The position numbers and the translations under genes are program-made. From Coemansia sp. RSA 487 (taxonomy: Eukaryota > Kickxellomycota > Kickxellomycetes > Kickxellales > Kickxellaceae): 64,000 bases of DNA. The stretch is taken from assembly GCA_027577595.1 (NCBI GenBank), contig JANBRJ010000025.1:124001-188000 (forward strand), in the 5' to 3' direction. The stretch's first letter is position 1; every line of letters begins with the position of its first letter. The notes beneath the pieces were generated by a model. It was not told the DNA's origin and made no database searches. It was given only the letters and a program-made list of their open reading frames with translations. Of this stretch, positions 10,100-19,832 are shown piece after piece.

Positions 10100-11086
10100 T
10101 TAGTTCACAGAATTCTCTTTAACATTTAGCTTCAGAACCGCAAGCACTTCCTTGGACAGTCTAATCTGAGCAGCACCGTAGTTCTCGCCCAAGTAATTTA
10201 TCCTCTTTGTTCCAGGGATCGGAATAACGTTATCATGTGTTAGCAGCCACGCCAGAGCCACTTGGCTAGGAGTGCACTCGTGTCGCTTTGTAATCTCGCC
10301 AAAGGCTTCTACCAGATTTGATGCGCTCTTAAGCGTCTGATCCTTGAACTGCGAGTGGTAGCGACGTATGTCATAATCAGGCAAACTGCCGATTGACGCA
10401 AGCGTTCCGGTCAGAGCGACAGAGCCAAGCGGGCAGTAAGCAACCACAGTAATATCGAGCTCGCGGCAAGCATCTAGCAGTCCATTAGTCACGATGCTAG
10501 TGTTCCATGCGCTGTATTCGACCTGGACTGCTGCAATTGGGTGGATCTTGTATGCACGACGCAGCGCATCTGCTGAGCAGTTTGACAGGCCCAAGTAGCG
10601 CACCTTGCCTTCCTTGACCAGCTCGGCCATAGCAGCAACAGTTTCCTCAATCGGAGTTGTTGAGTCCATGTGGTGCATGTGGTACAAGTCAATGCTGTCA
10701 ACGCCAAGGCGCGCAAGACTTTCCTCTACGCAGTTGCGGGCGTACTCTGGTTTGCCGCTCGCCCCATTTATGTGCTGAGTAAACGAGCCCTTGAAGTTGG
10801 GTTCTGATTTATTGACAATCACGCCAAATTTGGTGCACAGGAAGATCTCGCTGCGGCGGTCCTTCAATATACGCGAAAGCAGTCTCTCGTTGTGCCCAAA
10901 GCCATAAATGTTGGCTGTGTCCCAAAACGTGCACCCGTTGTCAATGGCGCGGTTGAGCACCTTGACAGTCTCGTCGTTTGGTATATCTCCGTAGCTAATA
11001 GACATACCCATAGTGCCAAGTCCAATACGAGAAACTCGCGTCTTGTTTCCAGGAACACCAAATTCAGTTGTTGAAAAGGGTGTCAT
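10100..11086 (-). CDS. Aldo-keto reductase, YakC/AKR13-like (AKR1 of array A)
   Basis: The protein has 328 residues from the ATG at 11086 (MTPFSTTEFGVPGNKTRV). An in-frame ATG at 11122 would add 12 residues, but the other three copies begin at the 11086 position and the catalytic residues then share their numbering. The tetrad is complete: D56 and Y61 in FWDTANIYG, K86 in FLCTKFG and H138 in YHMHHMD. The C-terminal NADPH-binding region is present (IPIPGTKRINYLGENYGA). The family reduces aldehydes or ketones with NADPH in the cytosol; the substrate is unknown. This is the most diverged copy: the region after residue 205 (PLGSVALTGTLASIG) differs strongly and the usual IQG-(T/A)RY tail is missing. 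It lies downstream of MFS1 on the same strand and ends array A. A TATA-like ATATATAAT lies about 105 nt upstream. Confidence 0.88.
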   Translation of the reverse strand: MTPFSTTEFGVPGNKTRVSRIGLGTMGMSISYGDIPNDETVKVLNRAIDNGCTFWDTANIYGFGHNERLLSRILKDRRSEIFLCTKFGVIVNKSEPNFKGSFTQHINGASGKPEYARNCVEESLARLGVDSIDLYHMHHMDSTTPIEETVAAMAELVKEGKVRYLGLSNCSADALRRAYKIHPIAAVQVEYSAWNTSIVTNGLLDACRELDITVVAYCPLGSVALTGTLASIGSLPDYDIRRYHSQFKDQTLKSASNLVEAFGEITKRHECTPSQVALAWLLTHDNVIPIPGTKRINYLGENYGAAQIRLSKEVLAVLKLNVKENSVN

Positions 11087-11791
11087 GGCTTTTAAAGGGT
11101 AGTATGCAGATGTCTGTTTCAATGCTGTGGGTTAGCTTAGTGTGAATAGTATATGTTTTGCAACATTTGCTACTCTACTACCTTTTCATTATATATCTGC
11201 CAAACCCGATTTTGCTTGATATAAGAATGTTGCCAAGACAAACCAACAAGCAGCGCGTTCAGCTTGTTGTTTGTGGCTTTTTTTTAATAATCTATTCACA
11301 TTAATAATATTCCCGATTTTGTCTCCATTTTTTTATAAAGCATGGAAATCCAATAAGATGAGTTTGCTCTGCTGAAAAATAGCCATTGTGCCATTAATAT
11401 GCTGTCATATAGAATTGAAATCCCACAGCATTGCAGATAGTATTTACCAATCTTTCGTTTTTCTATTCAGTGATTGTCATTGCTATCCAAATATGTTTAA
11501 CTAGTGGAGATGTCGGATGATGCATTGCGTTTTTCTGAACGATTCCCAGGCAAACAAGCCTTGGAAATGGCGTTTGCGTGTTTTACCCACTGTTTAAATG
11601 GGCTGGATTTACATGTTTGCTTCTTTTTGTACTATTGATAACTTTCCAATATCATCGATGTTGTACATTGAGCTTTTAACATATTGTATTGCATTTTTCA
11701 CAAGTTGCACCATAGTACCCTTGTTCTCAGTACAGTCATTTTGTTGAAAATAAGTAAATAAATCATAATAACAAAGGACCATTATCTAGAG
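11087..11791. other. Intergenic: AKR1 promoter and MFS1 3' flank
   Basis: AT-rich 705-bp spacer. Reading on the minus strand, ATATATAATG (around 11188-11197) is a possible TATA box for AKR1. I see nothing else. Confidence 0.6.
11188..11197 (-). promoter_or_regulatory. TATA-like box of AKR1
   Basis: On the minus strand the segment reads ATATATAAT, about 105 nt upstream of the AKR1 ATG. The other three reductase genes have a TATA-like box at a similar distance, though theirs read ATAAATAGA. Confidence 0.4.
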
Positions 11792-13360
11792 CTATTCAGA
11801 GCCAACGTTAGTAGATTCGTCGTCTGGATCAACACGAATTTCCTTGTCGGCTTCTGATGCGAATACGTTGACCGAATCGGGAATACTTAGCGCAACATAC
11901 CAGGCAATTAAAAATGTAATACTGCCTGATACCCAGGCAAAATGTGAATTGAATGGATAAGGGAATGAGTGCTTGATGGACCAACTCCAGAGATACCCCC
12001 AAATGAGAGGACCGAGCATACTAGCAGCCCCACTGAGTTGAGTCTGTAATCCATTGATAAAACCAAGGCAATTCTTCCTTGGCGCAACATTTGCAACTAG
12101 AATATAGATACTTGTGAAAGCCAACGTATCGCCATACATGCGAATATAGAGCTCTATGAACAGTAAGCCCCAAAACAAACAGTTTTCCAGAGAAAGTTGT
12201 CCGATAATGTTGCTAGCAAAGAGCGTATCTGGAAAGTAGCTTGTATGCTTTGCCAAAGTTGAAAATAGCGGAAGTGTGATGCCTGCTGCTGCCAACCACA
12301 GGAGCCCACGCCGGTAGCATGCAATTGTGCCATATTTACGCTCTTCCTTATAGTATACAACTAGCTGCAGATATACTATGAATATGCTGCACAGCATAAG
12401 CGTGAAACCGATGGTGCGTGGGTCCATTCCCAGTCCTCCGTCAGCGATATCTGTGGCTGCAAATATCGGGTAAAGCTGATTGTGCATTGCAATGGCAAGG
12501 CACAATCCGGTATTTGTTACAAGAACGCGGATAACCGTAGGTGTCAGAATATCACGTTTGGAGAGGGTCTCCGGTGGTTTGTGTATTTCGCATCTTCCTT
12601 CCTCGCGCTGCGTCTCGGGTACAAGTGGAGTTGTTTCTGAGGCTGTATCGTTAATCTGAGTTGTGGATGGTTTTATAACTAGAGTTTCTTCCAGACAGAA
12701 GAACCCAACGACCAAGCCAAACAAACTTATCGAAGAGCCGACAAGGCATGGAAGCAAGTAAGGATACTCGCGGAACAGTACAGAATCACCAAAAAGCCAA
12801 GGATAGTTTTTTACAGGATCGGCTAGTAAACCACCAATTGCTCCTCCCAGAACTTGGCCGACATGACATATCAACGGGAACATTGACATCATGCGCGCGC
12901 GGTTTGTATCGTCTGATATCTCTGCGATCATGGGTCGGATGACTACAGTACCTCCTGTGAAGAAGCCATTAAGGCAACGGACAACCAGCGCCCACGTAAA
13001 GGATTTTGAGACACCAAACAGTACAAACGTCATCAGGTCACCCAGCAACCCGATGAGTATAACTGGACGCCTGCCAATACGGTCGGAAAGAATACCCCAA
13101 TGCACTGTAGTCAATGTTCTTAAAAAGTGGAAGGATGTAGAAAGAAGGCCAGCATAGAAAGCGATATCTTTGGGATCTTGAACTACGTCGAATCCACCGA
13201 CCATCTGATACAAGAAAGGGAGAATTATAGTATACCCCACGGGCTCGGTCATTTTGACAGCAAAAAGTACTGCAAGTTTCCTCCAGGGCAAGGGCGTTTC
13301 TCTAACAGGAGCGACACCATTTGGGGTTTGCTCTTGCCTGTTTATCTCCGTGCTTGGCAT
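11792..13360 (-). CDS. MFS transporter, DHA1/ZIFL-like (MFS1 of array A)
   Basis: The 522-residue membrane protein has about 12 hydrophobic segments, six on each side of a loop at about 230-280. The DHA1 motif A is clear between segments 2 and 3 (WGILSDRIGRRPVILIG). AEISDDTNRARMMSM, conserved across the array, lies between segments 4 and 5. The family comprises proton-coupled exporters of drugs, metal chelates or metabolites, such as plant ZIFL and bacterial TetA. The substrate here cannot be told. The central loop holds ETTPLVPETQREE, an acidic dileucine-like signal. Its nearest relative is MFS6: both have WRKLAVLFAV near the start and FIELYIRMYGDTLAF or its equivalent near segment 10. Their upstream DNA is also alike. 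Start MPSTEINRQEQTPNG is the only ATG before segment 1. Confidence 0.9.
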   Translation of the reverse strand: MPSTEINRQEQTPNGVAPVRETPLPWRKLAVLFAVKMTEPVGYTIILPFLYQMVGGFDVVQDPKDIAFYAGLLSTSFHFLRTLTTVHWGILSDRIGRRPVILIGLLGDLMTFVLFGVSKSFTWALVVRCLNGFFTGGTVVIRPMIAEISDDTNRARMMSMFPLICHVGQVLGGAIGGLLADPVKNYPWLFGDSVLFREYPYLLPCLVGSSISLFGLVVGFFCLEETLVIKPSTTQINDTASETTPLVPETQREEGRCEIHKPPETLSKRDILTPTVIRVLVTNTGLCLAIAMHNQLYPIFAATDIADGGLGMDPRTIGFTLMLCSIFIVYLQLVVYYKEERKYGTIACYRRGLLWLAAAGITLPLFSTLAKHTSYFPDTLFASNIIGQLSLENCLFWGLLFIELYIRMYGDTLAFTSIYILVANVAPRKNCLGFINGLQTQLSGAASMLGPLIWGYLWSWSIKHSFPYPFNSHFAWVSGSITFLIAWYVALSIPDSVNVFASEADKEIRVDPDDESTNVGSE

Positions 13361-13834
13361 AGTAGTTAGTGTTCAGAACTATGAATAAACCGATAAATAT
13401 ACTTTAATGAAGTGTTTGAAATAGATAGAAAAAAGAGATAGCCGAAAGTCAGAGCAAAGATATTGATGGCCAACTTGGATGCTGCATTTCTTTGTGATCC
13501 CCACAGCAGATCGTTCCTCGAAGCTTCTATTTTTGGAGTATAAAGCATTGCACCAGTTTAACAGATTTCCGAGATACATATGTACATGCATACATATTAG
13601 GAAAGATGTGCAAAAGTGCTTAAAAAAGCTCCAAGATAGAATGGGGCTTCCTCTAGGAAAAGCACTTTTATTTCATGTAGTTTTCAGTTTTTGCTGACAA
13701 AACACTACGTGTCATTTTGCGAATGGTCGCAGCGGAAGGAGATCATTAGTGATATTACTTACATTAACGTACAAGTAAAAAATAAGATAGTGGAAAGATA
13801 GTCAAGTAGTGATAACAGCATGCTTATTGGCGCC
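13361..13834 (-). promoter_or_regulatory. MFS1 upstream region with conserved block
   Basis: The half nearest MFS1 (13361 to about 13580) is recognisably the same DNA as the region upstream of MFS6 (59322 to about 59535). It includes a segment that on the minus strand reads GGCCATCAATATCTTTG, preceded by ACAAAGAAATGCA. A minus-strand ATGCTTTATACTCC begins at 13548, 188 nt upstream of the MFS1 ATG. It opens a 60-codon frame that stops just before that ATG, out of frame with it. Similar ATGCT starts lie 193 nt before MFS6 and 180 nt before MFS5. The remainder is the AT-rich 3' flank of MFS2. Confidence 0.55.
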
Positions 13835-15400
13835 TTAAGAATTTGCATCCGCGGATTCATCTTCTGCTGGGGCACGACTTTGCTCATTGGATCCTGCTGC
13901 AAACACATTGACTGAATCGGGGATGTTTAGCGTTATATACCATGCAGCCACGAGTAAAACACCGGTCAATACCCAGGCAAAATGCGAGTTAAATGGGTAG
14001 GGAAACGAATTCTTGATAGACCAACTCCATAGGTACCCAGAAATGAGAGGTCCGAGCATAAAAGTAACTGAAAGGGCCTGAGTTTGTAACCCGACTACAA
14101 AACCAAGGCAATTCTTCCTTGGCGCAACATTTGCAACTAAAATGTTGATACTAGCGAAAGCCAAAATATCACCATACATGCGAATGAAGAGCTCGATAAA
14201 CATAAACCCCCAAAATAAGCAGCTTTGCGCAGAAAGCAATTTCATAATATTGAATCCAGCCAGAATTCCTGCAGGTCTACCCATATAGCTTGCCATGTTT
14301 GAAAGCAACGGTAGTGTAATGCTAAATACTGCCAACCACAGGAGCCCCTGCTTGAAGCACGCAAGTGCACCATATTTGCGTTCAGTTTTGGGATATACAA
14401 CTAGCTGTAGGCATATCACAAGAAGGCTACATAACATAAGCGTGTAGCCGATAGTTTGCGCATTCATTCCCAGCCCTCCATCTGCGATGTCTGTAGCAGC
14501 GAATATTGGGTATAGCTGGTTGTGCATTGATACAGCAATACACAAAATGACGTTGGTTACAAGAACGCGTATAACCGAAGGTGTCAGAATATCCCATTTG
14601 GATAGAAACTCTGGCGCTGTAACAATTTCATATCTGCCTTCCTCGCTTTGTGCTTCTGATACAAGCGGTGTGGACTCTGAAGCAGCGCTGCTAACTGGAG
14701 TTGTCGTCGGCTTTATAACTAGAGTTTCTTTCAGACAAAAGAATCCAACGACTAGACCGAATAAACTTATCGAAGAACCGGCAAGACATGGAAGCAAGTA
14801 AGGATACTCGCGGAACAGCACAGAGTTGCCAAAAAGCCAAGGGTAGTTTTTCACGGGATTAACCGTCAAACCGCCAATCGCGCCGCCAAGCATCGAGCCA
14901 ACATGCCACATCAGTACACACATTGACATCATGCGGGCCCGATTTGTATCGTCAGAGATTTCTGCAATCATGGGCCGGATAACCACAGTACCTCCTGTAA
15001 AGAAGCCGTTAAGACACCGAACAACCAGCGCCCATCCAAAGGATTTGGAAAGACCAAACAGTACAAATGTCAACAGGTCGCCCAACAAACTCGCAAGTAT
15101 AACTGGACGCCGACCAATACGGTCAGAAAGGATACCCCAATGCATAGACGTTAGCGTCCTTAGAAAGTGGAAGGAGGTAAAAAGAAAACCGGCATAGAAA
15201 GCAATATCTTTTGGATCGCGAACAATGTCGAAACCACCAACCATTTCGTACATAAAAGGAAGGATCAATGTGCATCCTACCGGCTCAGTCAGCTGCACAG
15301 CCAAAAGCACTGCGAGTTTGCCCAAGGGCAGCGGCGTTTCTCTCACAACAGCGTTACCATCTCGTGTCTGTCCTTGTCTACTCGTTCTCGCAGTTGGCAT
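13835..15400 (-). CDS. MFS transporter, DHA1/ZIFL-like (MFS2 of array A)
   Basis: The 521-residue transporter begins at the ATG of MPTARTSRQGQTRDGN. The open frame runs eight codons further up without another ATG. About 12 membrane segments, with motif A as WGILSDRIGRRPVIL and the shared AEISDDTNRARMMSMC. The loop motif is ESTPLVSEAQSEEG. The tail is hydrophilic and short (NVFAAGSNEQSRAPAEDE). It is closest to MFS5 in array B: both open with RTSRQ-x-QTRDGNAVV-x-ETPLP and have matching upstream DNA. Substrate unknown; export by proton antiport is the family norm. Same strand and spacing (about 0.5-0.7 kb) as the rest of the array, so each gene probably has its own promoter. Confidence 0.9.
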   Translation of the reverse strand: MPTARTSRQGQTRDGNAVVRETPLPLGKLAVLLAVQLTEPVGCTLILPFMYEMVGGFDIVRDPKDIAFYAGFLFTSFHFLRTLTSMHWGILSDRIGRRPVILASLLGDLLTFVLFGLSKSFGWALVVRCLNGFFTGGTVVIRPMIAEISDDTNRARMMSMCVLMWHVGSMLGGAIGGLTVNPVKNYPWLFGNSVLFREYPYLLPCLAGSSISLFGLVVGFFCLKETLVIKPTTTPVSSAASESTPLVSEAQSEEGRYEIVTAPEFLSKWDILTPSVIRVLVTNVILCIAVSMHNQLYPIFAATDIADGGLGMNAQTIGYTLMLCSLLVICLQLVVYPKTERKYGALACFKQGLLWLAVFSITLPLLSNMASYMGRPAGILAGFNIMKLLSAQSCLFWGFMFIELFIRMYGDILAFASINILVANVAPRKNCLGFVVGLQTQALSVTFMLGPLISGYLWSWSIKNSFPYPFNSHFAWVLTGVLLVAAWYITLNIPDSVNVFAAGSNEQSRAPAEDESADANS

Positions 15401-16045
15401 TGTTTTCTGTGTGTATAGCACCAAATAAGCAACTAAAAATGTGCGATAATGCTGTATATAGAAGAAAAAAGCAAGAGAAATACACGATGTTTGGTGAAAA
15501 GGAAAATATTATAGGCCTAGATACTGCATTCCTTTGTAATCCTCACAACGGATCCTTCTTCCTTTAAAAATCCAAGGCTTGAAGTGTGAAATATTGTGGA
15601 GTTCAATTTCCCAGGCACATGCATACATACTAAAAAGAGCCATTTTTCTTGCAAACCAATAGTAAGAGTCATTATTTGCGCTTGCATTAAAAAATCAAGC
15701 ACTCCAAGACCTGCCTTTTTGGCTTGACATTGAGCCAAGTCACACAATACCTACCAAGTGTAGTGTGTTTCAATTAAATTTTTCCAGGAGAGACGTCTTG
15801 CCTATGCAAAAGCCGCAAGCTCCGAGGCAGAGTGGGAGGATTATCCTTGAGGAATAACTGTGCATTTCGTATTATTTTCATCGGATGATTGCATTAAATA
15901 GCATATCATCTTGCATATAACAACCAGTGGCGAAGCTTGCTTTTTTGGCGATAACATTTACTTTACAATGTAAACTAAAATACTGAAAAGAAAAAGCAAA
16001 TGTATACTGCGTTAATTGTCAATAGCAACGAAACTAGTTGAAATT
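15401..16045 (-). promoter_or_regulatory. MFS2 upstream region with conserved block
   Basis: The part nearest MFS2 (to about 15600) matches the region upstream of MFS5. CCAAATAAGCAACTAA lies just above the start codon in both. Both also have GATGTTTGGTG and a GGAT-x-ACAAAG-x-AATG segment on the minus strand. The far half is AT-rich 3' flank of MFS3 with nothing notable. Confidence 0.55.
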
Positions 16046-17608
16046 TTAAGTTACATTGGTGGATTCATCGTCTGATGTGGCACGGCTTTGCTCATTGGAT
16101 CCCGCTGCAAATATGTTGACCGAGTCGGGAATGGGTAGAGTCATATACCACGCAACTATAAGCGAAACACCGCTCAATACCCAGGCAAAATGTGAGTTGA
16201 ATGGATAAGGGAACGAATGTTTGATAGACCAACTCCATAGGTACCCAGAAATGAGAGGACCGAGCATAAAAGTAATCGAATTTCCCTGTTGCTGCAATCC
16301 GGTAATAAAACCAAGATAATTCTTTCTCGGGGCTATATTACCAGCTATGATGTTGACACTGGTATAAGCCAGTATATCGCCATACATGCGAATAAAGAGC
16401 TCTATGAACATAAATCCCCAGAACAAACAAGCTTTCAGGGATATTAATTTCATAACATTGAACTCAGTCAGAATTCCGGCAGAATTACCTATATACTTTG
16501 CCATGTTTGAAAGCAATGGCAAGGTGATGCCAAATACTGCCAACCACAAAAGTCCGTGTCTGTAGCATACAAGCGCACCATATTTGCGTTCATTTTTGGG
16601 ATATACGGCTAATTGTAGAGTAACTACGAGGAAGCTACACAGCACAAGCGTGTAACCGATGGTACGTGCATCCATTCCCAACCCTCCATCAGAGATATCT
16701 GTAGCAGCAAATATCGGGTATAGCTGATTGTGCATTCCAACAGCAAGACACAAAATAGTGTTTGTTACAAGAACGCGTATGACTGTAGGCGTTAGAATGT
16801 CCCATTTAGATAGGGGCTCTGGCGCTGTATTAGCTGCACATCCCCCTTCCTCGCTTTGTGCTTCGGATACAAGTAGAGTAGTTTCTGAAGCAGCACCGCT
16901 AATTGGAGCTGTGGTTGGTTGCACGACAAGGGTCTCTTCCAGCTGGAAATACCCAACAACTAGACCGAATAAACTTATCGCTGACCCGACGAGACAAGGA
17001 AGTAGGTATGGATACTCCCGGAACAATACAGAATTGCCAAAGAGCCAAGGATAGTTTTTTACCGGGTCAACAAACACACCGCCAATAGCACCACCAAGCA
17101 TCGACCCAAGATGCCACATTAGCTGCAGCATAGCCATCATGCGAGTACGGTTCGTATCGTCAGAGATTTCCGCTGCGACTGGCTTAATGACAACAGCACT
17201 TCCTGTAAACAAACCGTTAAGGCAACGAACAACCAGCGCCCATGTAAATGATTTAGATACGCCAAATAGGACAAATGTCAGCAGGTCGCCCAGCAAACCA
17301 AATAGAAGCACGGGGCGACGGCCAATGCGGTCAGAAAGAATGCCCCAGTACATGATGGTCAGCGTCCTGATAAAGTGATAAGAGGTTAGAAGAAGACCGG
17401 CGTAGAAAGCAATGTCTTTGGGGTTATGGACTATTTCGAAGCCTCCGACCATGTCGTACATGAACGGAAGAATCAGTGTGAAGCCTACGGGCTCGGTCAA
17501 TCGCACTGCCAGAAGAGCCATCAGTTTGCCCCAGGGCAGTGGCGTTTCCTTTACAGGGGCATTGCCATCTCGAGCCGGCTCTTGTCTGCTTGCTTCGGTG
17601 TTTGACAT
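16046..17608 (-). CDS. MFS transporter, DHA1/ZIFL-like (MFS3 of array A)
   Basis: The 520-residue transporter begins at MSNTEASRQEPARDGN. Eleven upstream in-frame codons lack an ATG. Motif A is WGILSDRIGRRPVLLFG and the segment 4/5 signature is AEISDDTNRTRMMAM. About 12 hydrophobic segments. The loop reads ETTLLVSEAQSEEG, with Leu replacing the Pro of its neighbours. It is similar to MFS2 and MFS5 through most of its length, including the tail FAAGSNEQSRA shared with MFS2. Its upstream DNA does not show the block conserved before the other four. Substrate unknown. Confidence 0.9.
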   Translation of the reverse strand: MSNTEASRQEPARDGNAPVKETPLPWGKLMALLAVRLTEPVGFTLILPFMYDMVGGFEIVHNPKDIAFYAGLLLTSYHFIRTLTIMYWGILSDRIGRRPVLLFGLLGDLLTFVLFGVSKSFTWALVVRCLNGLFTGSAVVIKPVAAEISDDTNRTRMMAMLQLMWHLGSMLGGAIGGVFVDPVKNYPWLFGNSVLFREYPYLLPCLVGSAISLFGLVVGYFQLEETLVVQPTTAPISGAASETTLLVSEAQSEEGGCAANTAPEPLSKWDILTPTVIRVLVTNTILCLAVGMHNQLYPIFAATDISDGGLGMDARTIGYTLVLCSFLVVTLQLAVYPKNERKYGALVCYRHGLLWLAVFGITLPLLSNMAKYIGNSAGILTEFNVMKLISLKACLFWGFMFIELFIRMYGDILAYTSVNIIAGNIAPRKNYLGFITGLQQQGNSITFMLGPLISGYLWSWSIKHSFPYPFNSHFAWVLSGVSLIVAWYMTLPIPDSVNIFAAGSNEQSRATSDDESTNVT

Positions 17609-18110
17609 AATAGCTAATGTCTTGTGCTCCGAATAAACCAATATATAAAAAACGAAGGCGTATTCGAAGAAAGCAAAAGTAAAATAATAGAATATAGCCT
17701 GAAGGAAGAAACTGATGACTGATTTAAATGTTGCCTTTATTCGCAGTCAAGCCAAAATTAAAATAGGTTTTGAGCACCGACCTTTTTATAAGCTACATCT
17801 CACACAAAAATACTTCCTTGTAAATCTGCTTCTCTTTCTGGAACATTTTTAAACAACGCCAAATCTTGTAAAAAAAAAGGAATGCAGCATTGGTGAGGCT
17901 ACGTTTAGCAAAACATTTTATAATTTACGAACGAACCTATTCCGAACACCATTTCAATGCTGTGGCAATTATTCCATAAAAAGAAATATCATCACCAAAC
18001 ATTTGGTACATCCGTTGCTATCGGTTTTAAATGCATGCTGGTAAATGAGATATGCTTGTGGGGATTTATTGAAAACGAATAAAAGACAGAATAAAAGGCA
18101 TGTTAGAGGC
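17609..18110. other. Intergenic: MFS3 promoter and AKR2 3' flank
   Basis: AT-rich 502-bp spacer. I could not recognise the conserved block found upstream of MFS1, MFS2, MFS5 and MFS6. No other feature seen. Confidence 0.6.
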
Positions 18111-19112
18111 TTAGTAGCGAGTGCCTTGAATGTTGGCAGAGTCAACAAGCTTCCTTAACTCGTTGACATCTCCATCAGACAGCTTAACCTGGCCAGCAGC
18201 AAAATTCTCCTCAAAATACTTTGACTTTTTGGTTCCAGGAATGGCAATCAAGTTGTCGTCCTGAGAAAGCAGCCATGCAAGTCCAAGCTGTCCGGGCTTG
18301 CAGTCGTGCTTCTTGGCCATGGTTTCGAATGCATAGACAAGTTTGAGGTTGAAATCAAAGCGCTCTGGCTTGAAACGTGGGTTTTTGCGGCGCCAGTCGT
18401 CTTCAGGAAGGTCGTCGAAACTGCGGATCTGACCAGTCATGAAGCCACGGCCAAGAGGCGAGTACGCAACAACTGTGATGCCAAGCTCGCTGCAGGCGTC
18501 AAGCACACCGTTTGTTTCAACGTGAGTAGACCATGCGCTGTACTCAATCTGAACTGCAGTGATCGGATGAACCTTGTGTGTACGGCGCAGCTCTTCGGGT
18601 GTGCACTCGGAAAGGCCAATGTAGCGCACCTTGCCTTCCTTGAAAAGCTCAGTCAAAGCAGAAACCGTTTCCTCGATTGGAGTGCTTGGATCCATGCGGT
18701 GCATGTAGTACAGATCAATGTAGTCGACACCGAGACGCTCAAGGCTTTCTTCCGCACACCTGCGCACATAGTCAGGCTTTCCGCTGGTTCCACTGAGGTA
18801 GCGCGTAAAATTGCCTCTCTTTTCAGGACTATAGTTACTGATAATTGAACCAAATTTGGTACAGAGGAACACCTCGTTGCGCCGCTCCTTCAGTACACGA
18901 GACAGCAGCCTTTCGTTGTGTCCAACACCATAGACATTCGCGGTGTCCCAGAAAGTGCATCCAATGTCGATAGCGTGGTTGAGGACCTTGATGGATTCGT
19001 CGTCATCGACAGCTCCATAAATGGCTGACATGCCCATGGTGCCCAGACCAATACGGGGCACGCGAGTCTTGTTGCCAGGAGTGCCGATCTCGACAGTAGG
19101 AATGGTAGTCAT
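18111..19112 (-). CDS. Aldo-keto reductase, YakC/AKR13-like (AKR2 of array A)
   Basis: The 333-residue TIM-barrel oxidoreductase has a complete tetrad: D56 and Y61 (FWDTANVYG), K86 (FLCTKFG) and H138 (YYMHRMD). The cofactor segment is LIAIPGTKKSKYFEENFA and the tail is SANIQGTRY. It resembles fission-yeast YakC and plant/bacterial AKR13 enzymes, which reduce small aldehydes and ketones with NADPH in the cytosol. The real substrate is not predictable. It starts at MTTIPTVEIGTPGNKTRV, the same position as its paralogues. It is less AT-rich than neighbouring MFS genes. In the direction of transcription it sits between MFS4 and MFS3, each with separate intergenic DNA, so co-transcription is unlikely. 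This looks like the best preserved reductase of the set. Confidence 0.92.
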   Translation of the reverse strand: MTTIPTVEIGTPGNKTRVPRIGLGTMGMSAIYGAVDDDESIKVLNHAIDIGCTFWDTANVYGVGHNERLLSRVLKERRNEVFLCTKFGSIISNYSPEKRGNFTRYLSGTSGKPDYVRRCAEESLERLGVDYIDLYYMHRMDPSTPIEETVSALTELFKEGKVRYIGLSECTPEELRRTHKVHPITAVQIEYSAWSTHVETNGVLDACSELGITVVAYSPLGRGFMTGQIRSFDDLPEDDWRRKNPRFKPERFDFNLKLVYAFETMAKKHDCKPGQLGLAWLLSQDDNLIAIPGTKKSKYFEENFAAGQVKLSDGDVNELRKLVDSANIQGTRY

Positions 19113-19832
19113 CGTGTAAAATCCAAAAGAAAGGTGTTACTGTCACTATTTTTACTAAACGCCAAAAACGCAATGATACTGGCTTGTGCCAAGATAAATA
19201 ATATGCGTTGTTGGACGGAGCTCGCTCAATCTTTGCTTCTATTTATATGTCTACTCGAGTCAACAACGCCAATTCCGTAGTTTAACAACAAGGATGGCTG
19301 GATTTTAGACATAGTCCCACCATACTGGCGCAAATGATATAATCCACACTGGTGTTGCACGGAAAATGGATTTGTTTTCTAATATACCTGTCTCAGCCTG
19401 AATTGTGCATCAAGAAACCCGTTTAAACTTACAGAAAGCAAGGTCGCTATATGCTTACCTCACTCTCTCTGCTGATTGATTTTCTAGTATGGGTGTAGGG
19501 CAAATCCCCATTGCCATTGTTGTAGCAAAGTCATTAATGGATTTTCCATCCATTGCATTTTGTGCGCCTGCACATGACAAAGTGGTTGGTGATTAAGATT
19601 GATGGGCAATAATACACGCTGTACATGCACAGCTGCATACTGCACACACGGCTGCTGGTACTGTGGTTGCCATAGTTTACATGTTGTACGTACCGTATCC
19701 CAACGAAAAGGAACGGAGTTCTGTGGATCATATGAAACAGTTCATGTTTTATACATACATACAAAAGGGAGAACTTGTTTATGAAAAGCGTGAAGCATAG
19801 GGATGCTTAAAAAACAGTTGTGTTTATTTTTC
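19113..19832. other. Intergenic: AKR2 promoter and MFS4 3' flank
   Basis: A 720-bp spacer. A TATA-like element lies about 130 nt above the AKR2 ATG and is listed separately. The rest shows no gene or repeat. Confidence 0.6.
19236..19250 (-). promoter_or_regulatory. TATA-like box of AKR2
   Basis: On the minus strand it reads ATATAAATAGAAG. The core ATAAATAGA recurs upstream of AKR3 and AKR4 at 100-130 nt from the ATG. Confidence 0.5.
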